The notes below the pieces were generated by a model, which did no database searches, was not told where the DNA came from, and saw only the letters and a list, made by a program, of their open reading frames with translations. From contig NZ_JAGYIM010000023.1 in the NCBI RefSeq assembly GCF_018402695.1, positions 1 through 64,000 on the forward strand: a DNA stretch of 64,000 nt, written 5' to 3'. The translations under genes were made by a program, and so were the position numbers. The first letter of the stretch is position 1. Every line of letters starts with the position of its first letter. This DNA is from Arsukibacterium sp. (GTDB taxonomy: Bacteria; Pseudomonadota; Gammaproteobacteria; Enterobacterales; Alteromonadaceae). Positions 37,286 to 47,251 of this stretch are shown piece after piece.

Positions 37286-37376
37286 ACGTCAACACGCCCT
37301 AAACAGATTAATACTTTGCCTCTGTCCGTTCCCGGTTTACACTAAAAACATGCTTCCGCTACAGTAAGAGATCCCT

Positions 37377-39458
37377 TTGCCACATACCCGACTGGATAGC
37401 CTCAGCATCAGCCTGATCAAAGGCGTAGGTGCCAAAGTGGCAGAGCGCCTGGACAAGCTTGGCATCGCCAGTGTGCAGGACTTATTGTTTCATTTGCCCC
37501 TGCGCTACGAAGACCGCACCCGGATTTATCCGATTGCCGACTTAATGCCGGCTATTCATGCCACCGTGCTGGCTGAAGTAGTAACTAGCGAGATCCAGTT
37601 TGGCAAAAGACGTAGCTGGCTGGTAAAGGTAACCGACGGTAGCGGGTTTTTAACCTGCCGGTTTTTTCACTTCAGTGCGGCCCAGAAGAACGCGGTAACC
37701 CCCGGCGTTAAACTGCGGCTGTTTGGTGAAGTAAAACGTGGCCCACGGGGCATTGAAATGCTCCATCCGGAATACCGGGTACAACAGGATGACCAGCTAC
37801 AACAGGTAGCTGAAACCCTTACCCCCGTGTACCCGACCACGGAAGGTATCAAGCAGGCCAGCTGGCGCAAACTCACCGACACAGCACTTGATTACCTGAA
37901 ACGCTATACCCCGGCAGAATACCTGCCGCCAAACTTACTCAGTACCCCCTGGTCACTGGCCGACGCCCTGGCGTACATTCACCGGCCCCCGCCCGATGCC
38001 CAGCTTAGCCTGCTGGAGCAAGGCCGCCATCCGGCACAACAGCGGCTGATCCTGGAAGAGCTGGTTGCCCAGCAACTGAGCATGAACCAGCTGCGCAGTC
38101 AAAGCCAGCAACAACGGGCAGTTGCCCTGCCCCATACACCAGACATAGAGCAGACTTTTTTAGCCAGCTTACCGTTTACGCTTACTGGCGCCCAGCAACG
38201 GGTGGTAGCCGAGCTGAGGCAGGATTTAGCAAAGCCACTACCCATGCTGCGCCTGGTGCAAGGGGATGTCGGCTCCGGCAAAACCCTGGTTGCGGCGCTG
38301 GCCGCACTAACAGCAATAGGCCAGGGTTATCAGGTGGCGTTAATGGCCCCGACTGAATTGCTGGCCGAACAACATGCGGCTAATTTCAGTAACTGGTTTA
38401 GCACGCTCGGCATCCATGTCGCGTGGCTGGGGGGTAAAACCAAAGGTAAAGCACGGGATGAAGTACTTAACCAGCTGGCTGATGGCAGCGCCCAGATGGT
38501 ACTGGGCACCCATGCGTTATTTCAGCAAAGTGTCAGCTTTTGCAAGCTGGCACTGATTATCATTGACGAGCAGCATCGTTTTGGCGTGCACCAACGCTTA
38601 GCCCTGCGGGAAAAAGGCGGGATGCCCGGGGTCTATCCGCATCAATTGGTAATGACCGCCACTCCAATTCCACGCACGCTGGCCATGACGGCCTATGCTG
38701 ATCTGGATACATCAGTCATCGACGAATTACCACCCGGCCGCACTCCGGTAACCACGGTCGCGATCCCTGACAGCCGGCGCCAGGACATCATCGAACGGGT
38801 GCGGAACGGCGTTTTACAGGATAAACGCCAGGTATACTGGGTGTGTACCCTTATAGAAGAGTCTGAAGTGCTGCAGTGTCAGGCGGCGGAAGACACCGCC
38901 GCCAGTTTGGCCAATGCCTTACCAGAACTTAATGTTGGCCTGGTACATGGCCGGCTTAAAAGTAATGAAAAACAAGATATTATGGCGCGCTTCAGCAGTG
39001 GCGAGCTCGACTTACTGGTCGCAACTACAGTTATTGAAGTCGGGGTAGATGTCCCTAATGCCAGTTTAATGATTATTGAAAACCCCGAGCGGCTCGGCCT
39101 GGCGCAGTTGCACCAGTTGCGCGGTCGGGTGGGTCGCGGCAGTGCAGTGTCACATTGTGTGTTGTTGTACCATGCGCCTTTATCAAAAACGGCTCAGGCC
39201 AGGCTTAGCGTATTACGTGACTCTAACGATGGCTTTGTGATTGCCCAGCGCGATCTGGAAATTCGTGGCCCGGGCGAGCTGCTCGGCACCCGCCAGACCG
39301 GCTTGCTGCAGTTTAAAATTGCTGATCTCAGCCGCGATGCCGAGCTTATTCCACATGCCCGGCAACTGGCTGCCAAATTGTGGCAACAGGACCCGGCGGC
39401 GAGTCAGCAACTTATCCGGCGCTGGCTGGCAAACAAAGATATTTATGGCAATGCCTGA
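37377..39458 (+). CDS. recG: ATP-dependent DNA helicase RecG
   Basis: A 693-residue protein, the same length as E. coli RecG, read from a TTG start (MPHTRLDSLSISLIKGVG). The wedge/OB domain is N-terminal. Motor motifs include GDVGSGKT (Walker A), DEQHRFGVHQR (DEQH box), TATPIPRT and QLRGRVGRG. It remodels stalled forks and Holliday junctions. Placement after spoT and ridA is typical of the group. Confidence 0.96.
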   Translation: MPHTRLDSLSISLIKGVGAKVAERLDKLGIASVQDLLFHLPLRYEDRTRIYPIADLMPAIHATVLAEVVTSEIQFGKRRSWLVKVTDGSGFLTCRFFHFSAAQKNAVTPGVKLRLFGEVKRGPRGIEMLHPEYRVQQDDQLQQVAETLTPVYPTTEGIKQASWRKLTDTALDYLKRYTPAEYLPPNLLSTPWSLADALAYIHRPPPDAQLSLLEQGRHPAQQRLILEELVAQQLSMNQLRSQSQQQRAVALPHTPDIEQTFLASLPFTLTGAQQRVVAELRQDLAKPLPMLRLVQGDVGSGKTLVAALAALTAIGQGYQVALMAPTELLAEQHAANFSNWFSTLGIHVAWLGGKTKGKARDEVLNQLADGSAQMVLGTHALFQQSVSFCKLALIIIDEQHRFGVHQRLALREKGGMPGVYPHQLVMTATPIPRTLAMTAYADLDTSVIDELPPGRTPVTTVAIPDSRRQDIIERVRNGVLQDKRQVYWVCTLIEESEVLQCQAAEDTAASLANALPELNVGLVHGRLKSNEKQDIMARFSSGELDLLVATTVIEVGVDVPNASLMIIENPERLGLAQLHQLRGRVGRGSAVSHCVLLYHAPLSKTAQARLSVLRDSNDGFVIAQRDLEIRGPGELLGTRQTGLLQFKIADLSRDAELIPHARQLAAKLWQQDPAASQQLIRRWLANKDIYGNA

Positions 39459-39470
39459 AGGAAACCCCAA

Positions 39471-40265
39471 ATGAAAGAGTTACAACAGTTAAGTCCGCTG
39501 CATCTGCGCCAGCAGTGCCGCAGTGGCCAGTTCAGCGGCACCACTTCAGGCTTAGCGCCCGGCTTCGTCCAGGCCAATATGGCCATCTTACCTAAGCAAT
39601 ATGCCGCCGACTTTTTGCAGTTCTGTCACTTTAACCCCAAGCCATGCCCATTGCTGGGTATGGCCGCGCTGCCCGGTGCCACCGATATGCCAGCCCTGGC
39701 AGAGCAGCTGGATATTCGCAGCGACCTGCCCAAATACCGGGTTTTCCAGCGGGGCGAGCTAACTAATGAAGTGATTGATATCAGCGATTACTGGCGGGAT
39801 GATTTCGTTACCTTTCTCATTGGCTGCTCGTTTTCATTCGAAGAGTCACTGCTGGCCGATGGCCTGGAAATCCGCAATATTACTGAGCAAGTAAACGTGC
39901 CTATGTACCGCACTACTATACCCTGTGTGCCAGCCGGGGTATTTCATGGCGGCATGGTGGTCAGTATGCGGCCGATGAAACCGGCCGATGCCATACGGGC
40001 TATTCAAATTTGCTCACGCTTTCCACAGGTACACGGCGCGCCGGTGCACTTTGGTGATCCGGCCGCTATTGGCATTAGTGATATTACTAAACCCGATTTT
40101 GGTGATGCCGTAACAATAAAACCGGGCGAAGTGCCGGTATTCTGGGCCTGTGGCGTAACACCCCAGGTCGCTATTGCCAATGCCAAAGTGGATTTTTGTA
40201 TTACCCACAGTCCCGGCCATATGCTGGTGTTAGATATCCCTAACAGTAAGTTATCGATACTGTGA
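39471..40265 (+). CDS. DUF1445 / YcsI-family protein (D-glutamate cyclase N-domain family)
   Basis: A 264-residue protein of the UPF0317/DUF1445 family, annotated elsewhere as putative hydro-lyase. Conserved blocks: [31 protein letters not shown], and [14 protein letters not shown] with the C-terminal [11 protein letters not shown]. In animals this domain is fused to DUF4392 in the D-glutamate cyclase DGLUCY. In Bacillus the homologue YcsI is encoded with the 5-oxoprolinase genes. Here the DUF4392 and pxpABC genes lie 4.5-8 kb downstream, so a role in D-glutamate/5-oxoproline metabolism is plausible. It starts 13 bases after recG. Confidence 0.88.
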   Translation: MKELQQLSPLHLRQQCRSGQFSGTTSGLAPGFVQANMAILPKQYAADFLQFCHFNPKPCPLLGMAALPGATDMPALAEQLDIRSDLPKYRVFQRGELTNEVIDISDYWRDDFVTFLIGCSFSFEESLLADGLEIRNITEQVNVPMYRTTIPCVPAGVFHGGMVVSMRPMKPADAIRAIQICSRFPQVHGAPVHFGDPAAIGISDITKPDFGDAVTIKPGEVPVFWACGVTPQVAIANAKVDFCITHSPGHMLVLDIPNSKLSIL

Positions 40266-40287
40266 ACATAACGAAAAAGTTATTCTC

Positions 40288-42060
40288 TCAGCTTTTAAAA
40301 TAGTTGCGCAAGGTACTGCCGCTGCTGAACACGCTGATAATACTGCCCAGTACCCCGGCAATAGAGGCGGCAACAATGTGTAACGACTGGCCAGACGTTA
40401 ACGCTATGCCACCAACGATCACAATGACCACGATGGCAAACGTCAGCCGGTAGTTTTTCCAAACCCCGGCTTCGCCCACTTTTACCAGCTGGCGCAAAGT
40501 TTCAGATGGTTCAGCATTTAGCACAAACTGGCGGAAACTGCGGTTTACCAACGCTAAGCGGCCGCGATTTACCCGCAGCAGGCCATTAATGGCCAGGTGC
40601 TCAATCATCAGGCAATTTAACGGATTAAGCTGATGACCATTGGCCAGATTAAACAGCGCCAGTTTTTCTTCGTTACTGCAGCTTTCCCATTTATACCGAT
40701 ACAAGGCATCGGCATGCTGCAGAATAAAATTCAGGGTTGCCCACTGGCGGGTGCTAAGGCCGCCGTTACCTCGCCAGATGCCTGGCTGTGGTTCAGCATG
40801 CTGCTGGTTTAACTGTTCTGTACTTACCGGCAAGGGGCCAAGCAGCGGATAGGCATTTATCTCCTGCTGCAACATATCGGTATCTAATGGTTCCGCCAGC
40901 GTTGCTGGCAGCTGCACATTAAAATTAAGCAGGCATTCCGACCAGGCCAGATATTCGGTTTGTTCCATTATCCGCTCACCGGCCGCTGCCAGGTCATCTT
41001 TTATCGTCAATCGTTGAAGCGTATTAAAGCCCATCACTAAGTTAAATTCGCTAAGCTGCCCCAGCAAAGTCAGAGTTTTAAATTCTGTGATCAGTGCTAA
41101 CAGCTGCTGCCGCCGGCGCGGGCCATCCAGACAGGTATCTATCTGGCTCAGTGTGACCTGCAGTGGTCCACCCGCTTTGCTCTGCTGCACCATTATCGAC
41201 ATATTTTGCAACTGCAACTGATCATCGTGCTGCAAGATGGCACTTTGCCGGTAAAGTTGCTTAAAGCCTGGCTGCAACAGGGTATTACTGCTGTCGCCGC
41301 TATCCGCCAACTGCACATGTTTTAACAGCGTCTGCAAATTAACACCGGCAGGTGGGCACGCTGTCAGCTGCAAATGCAATCCGGCGACCAAACGTTTAGC
41401 GGCTACCGGCTGTGTCTGGTTGCATAACCGGTGGATATGGCGCAAAAAGTCACTGTCATAACCCAGTCTCTGCCACAGCACCCGTCGCACATACAGCTGC
41501 CATAACATCAGAAATAACAGCAATGGCAGTAAAAAGCGCAAACTCAGGCCCAGCAGCTGCCCGGCAGATTTAGGGCTGTTGCCACTGTCGTGTAACTGCT
41601 GCACTGCGTCATTGGCGGGGTCAAGCGGCGCAACCCTGACCAGAAAGGTTTTTACCCACTGCCATAAATAGGTATTACCAATAATAGTACTGAGCTTCGG
41701 GTAATCGTCTGGCAGGCCACTGCTACTGACGCCAGCACAACGTTGCTGAAAATCAGCATAAGACCAGTTAACCGGCAGCAATTGCCACGGCTTTAAGCGC
41801 TGCTCAGTAATCGAGTTTGGAAAGCGGTTTAATGCAAACTCGTGCAGCTCGGCCCGCTCACGGTTAAATTCGATGCATTGCATTTTGGCATAATGGGCTT
41901 GCAACGCCTGCTGCGGCACGTTGCTGATATACGACAGATAACTGAAAGGCAGTATGCTGATGAGGGCAACACCGCCGGCAATAATCAGTTTGGCCACAGG
42001 CCTGATCACCGGCGCCTGCGGTTTACGCTGGCGTAAGAACAAGATGCAGCTAGCCAACAA
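40288..42060 (-). CDS. Large unknown polytopic membrane protein, C-terminal part
   Basis: A 590-residue ORF whose only start is a TTG with no ribosome-binding site, overlapping the previous ORF by 11 bases. Deleting one G of GG near 42055 fuses the two in a single membrane helix (GLLLLIVASCILFLRQ), so this is almost certainly the C-terminal part of the gene beginning at 44304. It contains one or two helices at the start, another near residues 170-195, about 340 soluble residues without a recognised domain, and two helices at the end. No kinase, HAMP, GGDEF or methyl-accepting motif is present. Confidence 0.75.
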   Translation of the reverse strand: MLASCILFLRQRKPQAPVIRPVAKLIIAGGVALISILPFSYLSYISNVPQQALQAHYAKMQCIEFNRERAELHEFALNRFPNSITEQRLKPWQLLPVNWSYADFQQRCAGVSSSGLPDDYPKLSTIIGNTYLWQWVKTFLVRVAPLDPANDAVQQLHDSGNSPKSAGQLLGLSLRFLLPLLLFLMLWQLYVRRVLWQRLGYDSDFLRHIHRLCNQTQPVAAKRLVAGLHLQLTACPPAGVNLQTLLKHVQLADSGDSSNTLLQPGFKQLYRQSAILQHDDQLQLQNMSIMVQQSKAGGPLQVTLSQIDTCLDGPRRRQQLLALITEFKTLTLLGQLSEFNLVMGFNTLQRLTIKDDLAAAGERIMEQTEYLAWSECLLNFNVQLPATLAEPLDTDMLQQEINAYPLLGPLPVSTEQLNQQHAEPQPGIWRGNGGLSTRQWATLNFILQHADALYRYKWESCSNEEKLALFNLANGHQLNPLNCLMIEHLAINGLLRVNRGRLALVNRSFRQFVLNAEPSETLRQLVKVGEAGVWKNYRLTFAIVVIVIVGGIALTSGQSLHIVAASIAGVLGSIISVFSSGSTLRNYFKS

Positions 42061-44304
42061 TTAACAGCAATAAGCCAACACGTAACCAGGGTGACACCTG
42101 CTGCAGCTGGGCTGAGGGCAGCGTCAGCTGCAACGCAGTATGCAGCGCAAAAAAGCCGTACACTAAGCCCCAGACCAACGACACCAGCAGCAGTAACCGC
42201 CGGCTGTCAAACCCCAGCGGTATCGCCAGCCGGTTTTTTACCTGCTTGCTGTTAATCAGCCGTCGCAACAACTGCAAACCCGCGATCAACAATAAAAAGA
42301 ACACGATCATACTGACACTGAATATCAGGAACTGGTTACTCATAATCGCATCGACATGATCCTGCGGGTAAAACAGCACCAGTGCCCAGTCATCGACCGG
42401 CGTGCCGGCCAGAATAAAATTGCCGGGCTGGCCATGATAAAAGCCTGCCAGGCCTGCTCTGACATCATTTCCGGTTGGCTCACCCGATTTAATCGTCTGA
42501 CTTAGCAGATTATTTTCGCTGCCAATATAAAAAATATTCTCGACAAAAGTACGGCTGTTGTCGTTGTGATACAGCACCTTACCGCTGCGCCGTTCCACTA
42601 TCATAAACTGCAGGCCATTGGCTGATGGCGCTGCCAGACTAACCGCAGGCAGCACCACATCGGCAACCAGCACAAAACCGGCATCTGCGCTGCTGCCAGC
42701 ATCAGGTTCAGCCATCAGCGGCATAGATATGGTCGTGCCGCGGGTACCGTTATTAATGTTCAGCAATCGTTGAATATAAACATTATCAAACCGCCGGCCC
42801 GCCAAATTCAGCTGCCAGCCATTGCCGTTGCGTACCCGTTTAAAATAATCGCGGTGCGACAAATCATAAATTTTCGGTGCCGCATTATTCTCCAGATAAT
42901 ACGCCGATGGCAGGCTGGAACGGCCTGCGGCATCCAGCACCGTAACAGACAATAAACGGCTGGGTGTCACCACCTTATCCCGCCGGTAAAAGGTGCGCAG
43001 TGAACAGGGCGGGTCTGCCGTAACGTGCATAGCGGGTGGGTAAAAATCGAACACTAACTCAGCAGGCGGACAATCAGCAAGTAACTGCGGGTAGTTCACT
43101 TTTTGCAAATCACGTACCGGTTGCAGCAGTTCTGCATAGGCCGGGCTACCTTGCCAGTGTTGTTGATAATACTCGCGGTACGCCTGTAGCCCGGTAAATA
43201 CCGCGTTAATATCGGTGGTTAAGCTGGCCCTCAGTTGCTCAACATAGTCCTGCGCCTGTTGCTGACGGCTTTGTTGCCAAACCGTCACGGTCAGATAGCT
43301 GAAAATCAACGCCAGCAACACCGCAAAAAAACCGTACGCTACCAGGTAACAAAAACTGCTGTACAGCCGGTTAACTGACTGGTTTTTCGGTTGCAGATAC
43401 ATCCGCAGTACCGACCAGACAAAGGTCAGGCTAACCAGGGTGGCAAACAATAACGGAATGTTCCAATAGCCGCTACCCTGCTCTGCCAGTTGCTGCCGGG
43501 GCAATAAACCAACCAGATATAATTGCGATACGGCCTTGTCATCCGCCGCATAATCTACCGCCACCAGGCCTGCGGCCAGTCGCATCGGATAAATAAACAA
43601 CCGGTAATCACCATAAGACAGCTTCATATCCAAATGCACGCTGTAGCTGGGCAGGCGCGGCTCTGGCCGTTCACTGCTGTCGGTTACCTCACTGAAAAAG
43701 TCACTGAACTGCTGCTTACTGAGCGCTTCGGTTACGCTGGTCAGATTAACAAAAGAAATTGTGGTTTCACCGCCGGTGCTGGCCAGCACCTGGCTGTCTT
43801 CGGTGACGAACAGCAGCTGACTAAAGCCGCGCTCTGGCTCTGGCAAAAATCAGCATGCTGAATTTCGGCTTCAAGATAATTGACTGTGTTTTTATCCGGC
43901 CACTGGTACCAGCGTAATTGCACCTTATCCTGGGTTAGCCAGTAGCGGTTGGTGTAGTCCGGGCAGGCAGTATTGGCCTCAGCAACTTGTTGCTGCGGAC
44001 ACTCAGCGCTGAATTGTTGCCGCTTGGTGACTTTATAACTGGGGAATAAGGCGCGGATTGCCGTTTCGCTCTCCTGATAGTCGTATAAGCTTTGTAACTT
44101 AATCAGGTTTTCAGTAAAGGTACTGCTGGCTTCGGCCAGCACCCGAAAGTAATCCTGGTTGATCACACTGCCGCGGGCCTGGGCGTAACGGTAATAGCCA
44201 AACACAACCAGCGCCAGCAAGGCAGCCATCAGCAATATCAGGCCGGCAATCCGTTTCGGTCCGGACTTTACGGAAGTTTGCGCTGGCGCTGCGTCGCTGC
44301 TCAT
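42050..44304 (-). CDS. Large unknown polytopic membrane protein with dCache-like sensor, N-terminal part (frameshifted)
   Basis: Two ORFs: 43741-44304 (starts MSSDAAPAQTS, membrane helix at about 18-40) and 42050-43846. One T added to the T5 run near 43851 joins them as HADFLPEPERGFSQLLF. The combined region has a first extracytoplasmic segment, two helices (about 300-350), a second extracytoplasmic domain of about 270 residues with the Cache-type motif DLSHRDYFKRV, and two or three more helices. With 40288-42060 it forms one protein of about 1340 residues and roughly ten helices. I do not recognise the full architecture. It lies divergently beside the D-glutamate/5-oxoproline genes. Confidence 0.75.
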
Positions 44305-44469
44305 GGTGCTGGCCTTAAGTTAACAATTAAGTAATAACTTAAACTCAGCAAATTGCAAACTTGCATTGGCCGCAACGCCAATAAACCCGGCACAGCGCCA
44401 GACAATGAGTTTATGTTAGCAGGTCATATCCGCGATAAAAGTCTTTTAGCTTGTTTACTGCCAGCGCTA

Positions 44470-44498
44470 TTGAGCAGAGTGCCGGCTTTGCCTACAAT
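44470..44498 (+). promoter_or_regulatory. Candidate sigma-70 promoter for the DUF3297 gene
   Basis: TTGAGC (44470-44475), a 17-base spacer and TACAAT (44493-44498). Transcription would begin near 44505, about 25 bases before ATG 44530, which supports that start for the gene. Confidence 0.5.
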
Positions 44499-44529
44499 GG
44501 CTTACTTTAATTTTATGCAGATCACAGCC

Positions 44530-44809
44530 ATGAACGACACTTCAACGAAAGACCTTGCCAGCGAACGACAAGCAGGCCCGCCCGGAATTACCCGACCGCC
44601 TCTCTGTTAACCCGCGCAGCAAACATTACGTAGAACAGATTTTTCAGTACGATGTCGGTATTAAGCTAAACGGCAAAGAGCGCTTTGATGTCGAAGAATA
44701 CTGCATCAGTGAGGGCTGGGTTAAAGCCGCAGCCACCAAAGCACTCGACCGGCGCGGCCAACCGCTGCTAATGACCTTAAAAGGTAAAGTTGAAGCCTTT
44801 TATCGTTGA
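44530..44809 (+). CDS. DUF3297 family protein (probable single-base frameshift)
   Basis: The family sequence LPDRLSVNPRSKHYVEQIF..DVGIKLNG and VEEYCISEGWVKAA is clear from about 44580 to the stop at 44809. In that frame the only start is TTG 44555. ATG 44530, with a good promoter ahead, opens in another frame (MNDTSTKDL). Removing one C of CC near 44554 joins the two as MNDTSTKDLPANDKQARPELPDRLS, about 92 residues, which fits the family. Function unknown; members are small soluble proteins of Proteobacteria. It is followed 48 bases later by pxpA. Confidence 0.8.
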
Positions 44810-44857
44810 GTAAACAGATACTTTATCGCCACAGCAATCTCAACTGCGGGAGGCAGC

Positions 44858-45595
44858 ATGCTACTTAATTGCGATTTAGGCGAAAGCTACGGTAGCTGGA
44901 CCATGGGCCTCGACAGCCAGGTTATGCCCTATATCGACCAGGCCAATATTGCCTGTGGCTTTCATGCCGGCGACCCGGATGTAATGCAGCGCACCCTGCA
45001 ACTGGCCAAACAGCATGGCGTGGCCATTGGCGCCCACCCGGCTTATCCTGATCTAAACGGCTTTGGCCGGCGCAGCATGCACTGCTCGCATAATGAAATA
45101 ATCAACCTTATCCATTATCAGGTAGCGGCACTGGACGGCATGGCGCAGTGTCACGGCTTAAGCTTAAGCTACGTTAAACCGCACGGGGCGCTGTATAACG
45201 ATATGATGAGCAAACCGGCAGTCTGGCAGGCGGTGTTGCAGGCCATCGCCAGTTTCCATAAACCGTTAAAACTGATGCTGCTGGCCGATAACAACCGTCA
45301 GCGCTATCAGCAACAGGCAAGCGAGCTTAAGGTTGAACTGTTGTTTGAAGCCTTTGCCGACCGCCGCTACACCGATGAGGGTAAGCTTACCCCACGCAGT
45401 GAAAATGGTGCCGTGCTGCATGGCAGCGAGGTACTGGCCCAGGTAAGCGAACTGATTAACGATGGCAGTGTTACCACCGCGACCGGCCAGCGCCTGGCAT
45501 TAAACGCCGACACCCTGTGCGTGCATGGCGACAACCCGGGCGCCATTGCGCAGGTGGCGCAAATTCGTGCTTTGCTAAGCCGCGCCCAAACATGA
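44858..45595 (+). CDS. pxpA: 5-oxoprolinase subunit A (LamB/YcsF family)
   Basis: A 245-residue protein: MLLNCDLGESYGSW, ANIACGFHAGDP and YVKPHGALYNDM are the family's conserved metal and substrate motifs. With PxpB and PxpC it forms the ATP-dependent enzyme that opens 5-oxo-L-proline to L-glutamate. It overlaps pxpB by 4 bases (ATGA). Full length, with GGGAGG ahead of the start. Confidence 0.96.
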   Translation: MLLNCDLGESYGSWTMGLDSQVMPYIDQANIACGFHAGDPDVMQRTLQLAKQHGVAIGAHPAYPDLNGFGRRSMHCSHNEIINLIHYQVAALDGMAQCHGLSLSYVKPHGALYNDMMSKPAVWQAVLQAIASFHKPLKLMLLADNNRQRYQQQASELKVELLFEAFADRRYTDEGKLTPRSENGAVLHGSEVLAQVSELINDGSVTTATGQRLALNADTLCVHGDNPGAIAQVAQIRALLSRAQT

Positions 45596-46290
45596 ACACC
45601 AGTAAGCCTCTGTATAGCTTAACCGTCGCCAGCGAAAACGCGGTGATGGTGTATTTTGAGCAAAAAATGGCGGCTGATATTGCCGGCTTAGTGCAGCAGG
45701 CTGGGCCGCTGATCCGCCACGCGCTGGGCCCACATTTACTGGAACTGCTGCCTTCTTATGCCTCAATTATGGTGGTATTTAACCCCTTTAGTACTGATCA
45801 TTTCGCTGTTAAGCAGTGGCTGCAGCAGGCGCTGAGCGCCCTGACAGCAGGTAGCAGCAAACCCGGCCGCCGCGTAGAGCTACCGGTATATTACAGCGAA
45901 CAAAGCGGCCCCGATCTGGCGCTTATTGCCAAAACCAAACAGCTTAGTGTTGCTGAAGTGATTAAACTGCATCAGCAACAGCTGTACCGGGTGTATGCCA
46001 TCGGCTTTGCCCCGGGCTTTGCTTACCTCGGCGAAGTGGCTGAAAAACTAACGATGCCCCGCTTAAAAACCCCCAGGGCCAGAGTGCCGCGCGGCGCCGT
46101 TGCCATTGCCGACCGCCAGACTGCAGTCTACCCGGCGGTATCTCCCGGTGGCTGGAACTTAATTGGCCTGTGCCCCACCCCGATGTTTCAGCCACAGCAG
46201 CATCCGGCTATGCCGGTGGCAGTCGGCGATGAAGTACAGTTTGTCGCTATCAGCAAAGCCGAGTTTTTAGCTCTGGGTGGCGAGCTATGA
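45592..46290 (+). CDS. pxpB: 5-oxoprolinase subunit B (KipI family)
   Basis: A 232-residue protein from ATG 45592, overlapping pxpA; a frame opening upstream at 45517 lies in pxpA. It has the cyclophilin-like fold motifs of the KipI/AHS1 family: VYAIGFAPGFAYLGEV, PRARVPRGAVAIADRQTAVYP and SPGGWNLIG. In Bacillus the homologue KipI also inhibits the sporulation kinase; here, in a Gram-negative pxp operon, the 5-oxoprolinase role is the clear one. It overlaps pxpC by 4 bases. Confidence 0.95.
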   Translation: MNTSKPLYSLTVASENAVMVYFEQKMAADIAGLVQQAGPLIRHALGPHLLELLPSYASIMVVFNPFSTDHFAVKQWLQQALSALTAGSSKPGRRVELPVYYSEQSGPDLALIAKTKQLSVAEVIKLHQQQLYRVYAIGFAPGFAYLGEVAEKLTMPRLKTPRARVPRGAVAIADRQTAVYPAVSPGGWNLIGLCPTPMFQPQQHPAMPVAVGDEVQFVAISKAEFLALGGEL

Positions 46291-47231
46291 GCCATTTCGA
46301 GGTTATTAACCCCGGCGTGCTGAGTCTTATTCAGGACGCCGGCCGTTTTGGCCAGAGTCCGCTTGGCCTCACCAACGGTGGCCCGCTCGATGCCGGCTCG
46401 GCTAACTGGGCGAACGCCCTGGTAGGTAACAGCGCTAATGCCAGTTTATTAGAGTGCAGTATCGGCGGTTTGCAATTGCAGGCCCATTGCACTGCAACTT
46501 TTGCCGTTACCGGGGCCAGTGTAACGGTTACCGTAAATGGCCAGCCAAAAGCGTTGTGGCAAAGCCATCACGTGCACAGCGGCGATATAATCGAATTAGG
46601 CATGGCAAGCCTGGGCTTGCGGGCATATTTGGCGGTTGCCGGTGGCTTTAACATTACCCCGCAGTTTGGCAGTAGCGCCACGGTAATGCGCGAAGGTATA
46701 GGTGGCCTTCACCAGAACGGCGCTAAGCTGCAGGCGGGCGATAAGCTACCGCTGACAAGCGGTACAACATTGCCAGCCCGGCAATTACCAGTGGCTATAC
46801 AACCAAACTTCGACTTTAGCAAAGGCCTGAGTCTGCGCCTTATTGAAGGCTATCAGCACCAGATGTTCAGCGCGGTTCAGCGCCAGCGTTTCTATCTTAA
46901 TAGCTATACCATAACGCCAAAAGCCGACCGGATGGGCGTTAAGCTCAGCGGCCCGGCCATCAGCTGCAGCAGCCAAAGCCTGTTATCCGAAGGCATAAGC
47001 TATGGCGCGGTGCAAATTCCGCCCGACGGCCAGCCAATCGTGCTGTTAAATGACCGCCAGACCCTCGGTGGCTACCCGAAAATTGGCAGCGTGTTATCGC
47101 TCGATTGCTGGCAACTGGCCCAGGCCCCGGCCGGCACCGTATTGCAGTTTGTTAAAACCGACCCGCAGCAGGCACATAATGCCCTGTTGCTGGCCCAGGC
47201 CCGCTTTCAGCGGCAGTTAGCAAACATGTAG
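46287..47231 (+). CDS. pxpC: 5-oxoprolinase subunit C (KipA/AHS2 family)
   Basis: A 314-residue biotin-dependent-carboxyltransferase-like AHS2 domain protein. Conserved pieces: LSLIQDAGRFGQSPLGLTNGG, LRAYLAVAGGF and SEGISYGAVQIPPDGQPIVLLNDRQTLGGYPKIG. It completes the PxpABC 5-oxoprolinase. It lies 20 bases before the DUF4392 gene, with which it is probably co-transcribed. Confidence 0.95.
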   Translation: MSHFEVINPGVLSLIQDAGRFGQSPLGLTNGGPLDAGSANWANALVGNSANASLLECSIGGLQLQAHCTATFAVTGASVTVTVNGQPKALWQSHHVHSGDIIELGMASLGLRAYLAVAGGFNITPQFGSSATVMREGIGGLHQNGAKLQAGDKLPLTSGTTLPARQLPVAIQPNFDFSKGLSLRLIEGYQHQMFSAVQRQRFYLNSYTITPKADRMGVKLSGPAISCSSQSLLSEGISYGAVQIPPDGQPIVLLNDRQTLGGYPKIGSVLSLDCWQLAQAPAGTVLQFVKTDPQQAHNALLLAQARFQRQLANM

Positions 47232-47251
47232 AAACCAGGGCGGAGCAGCAG

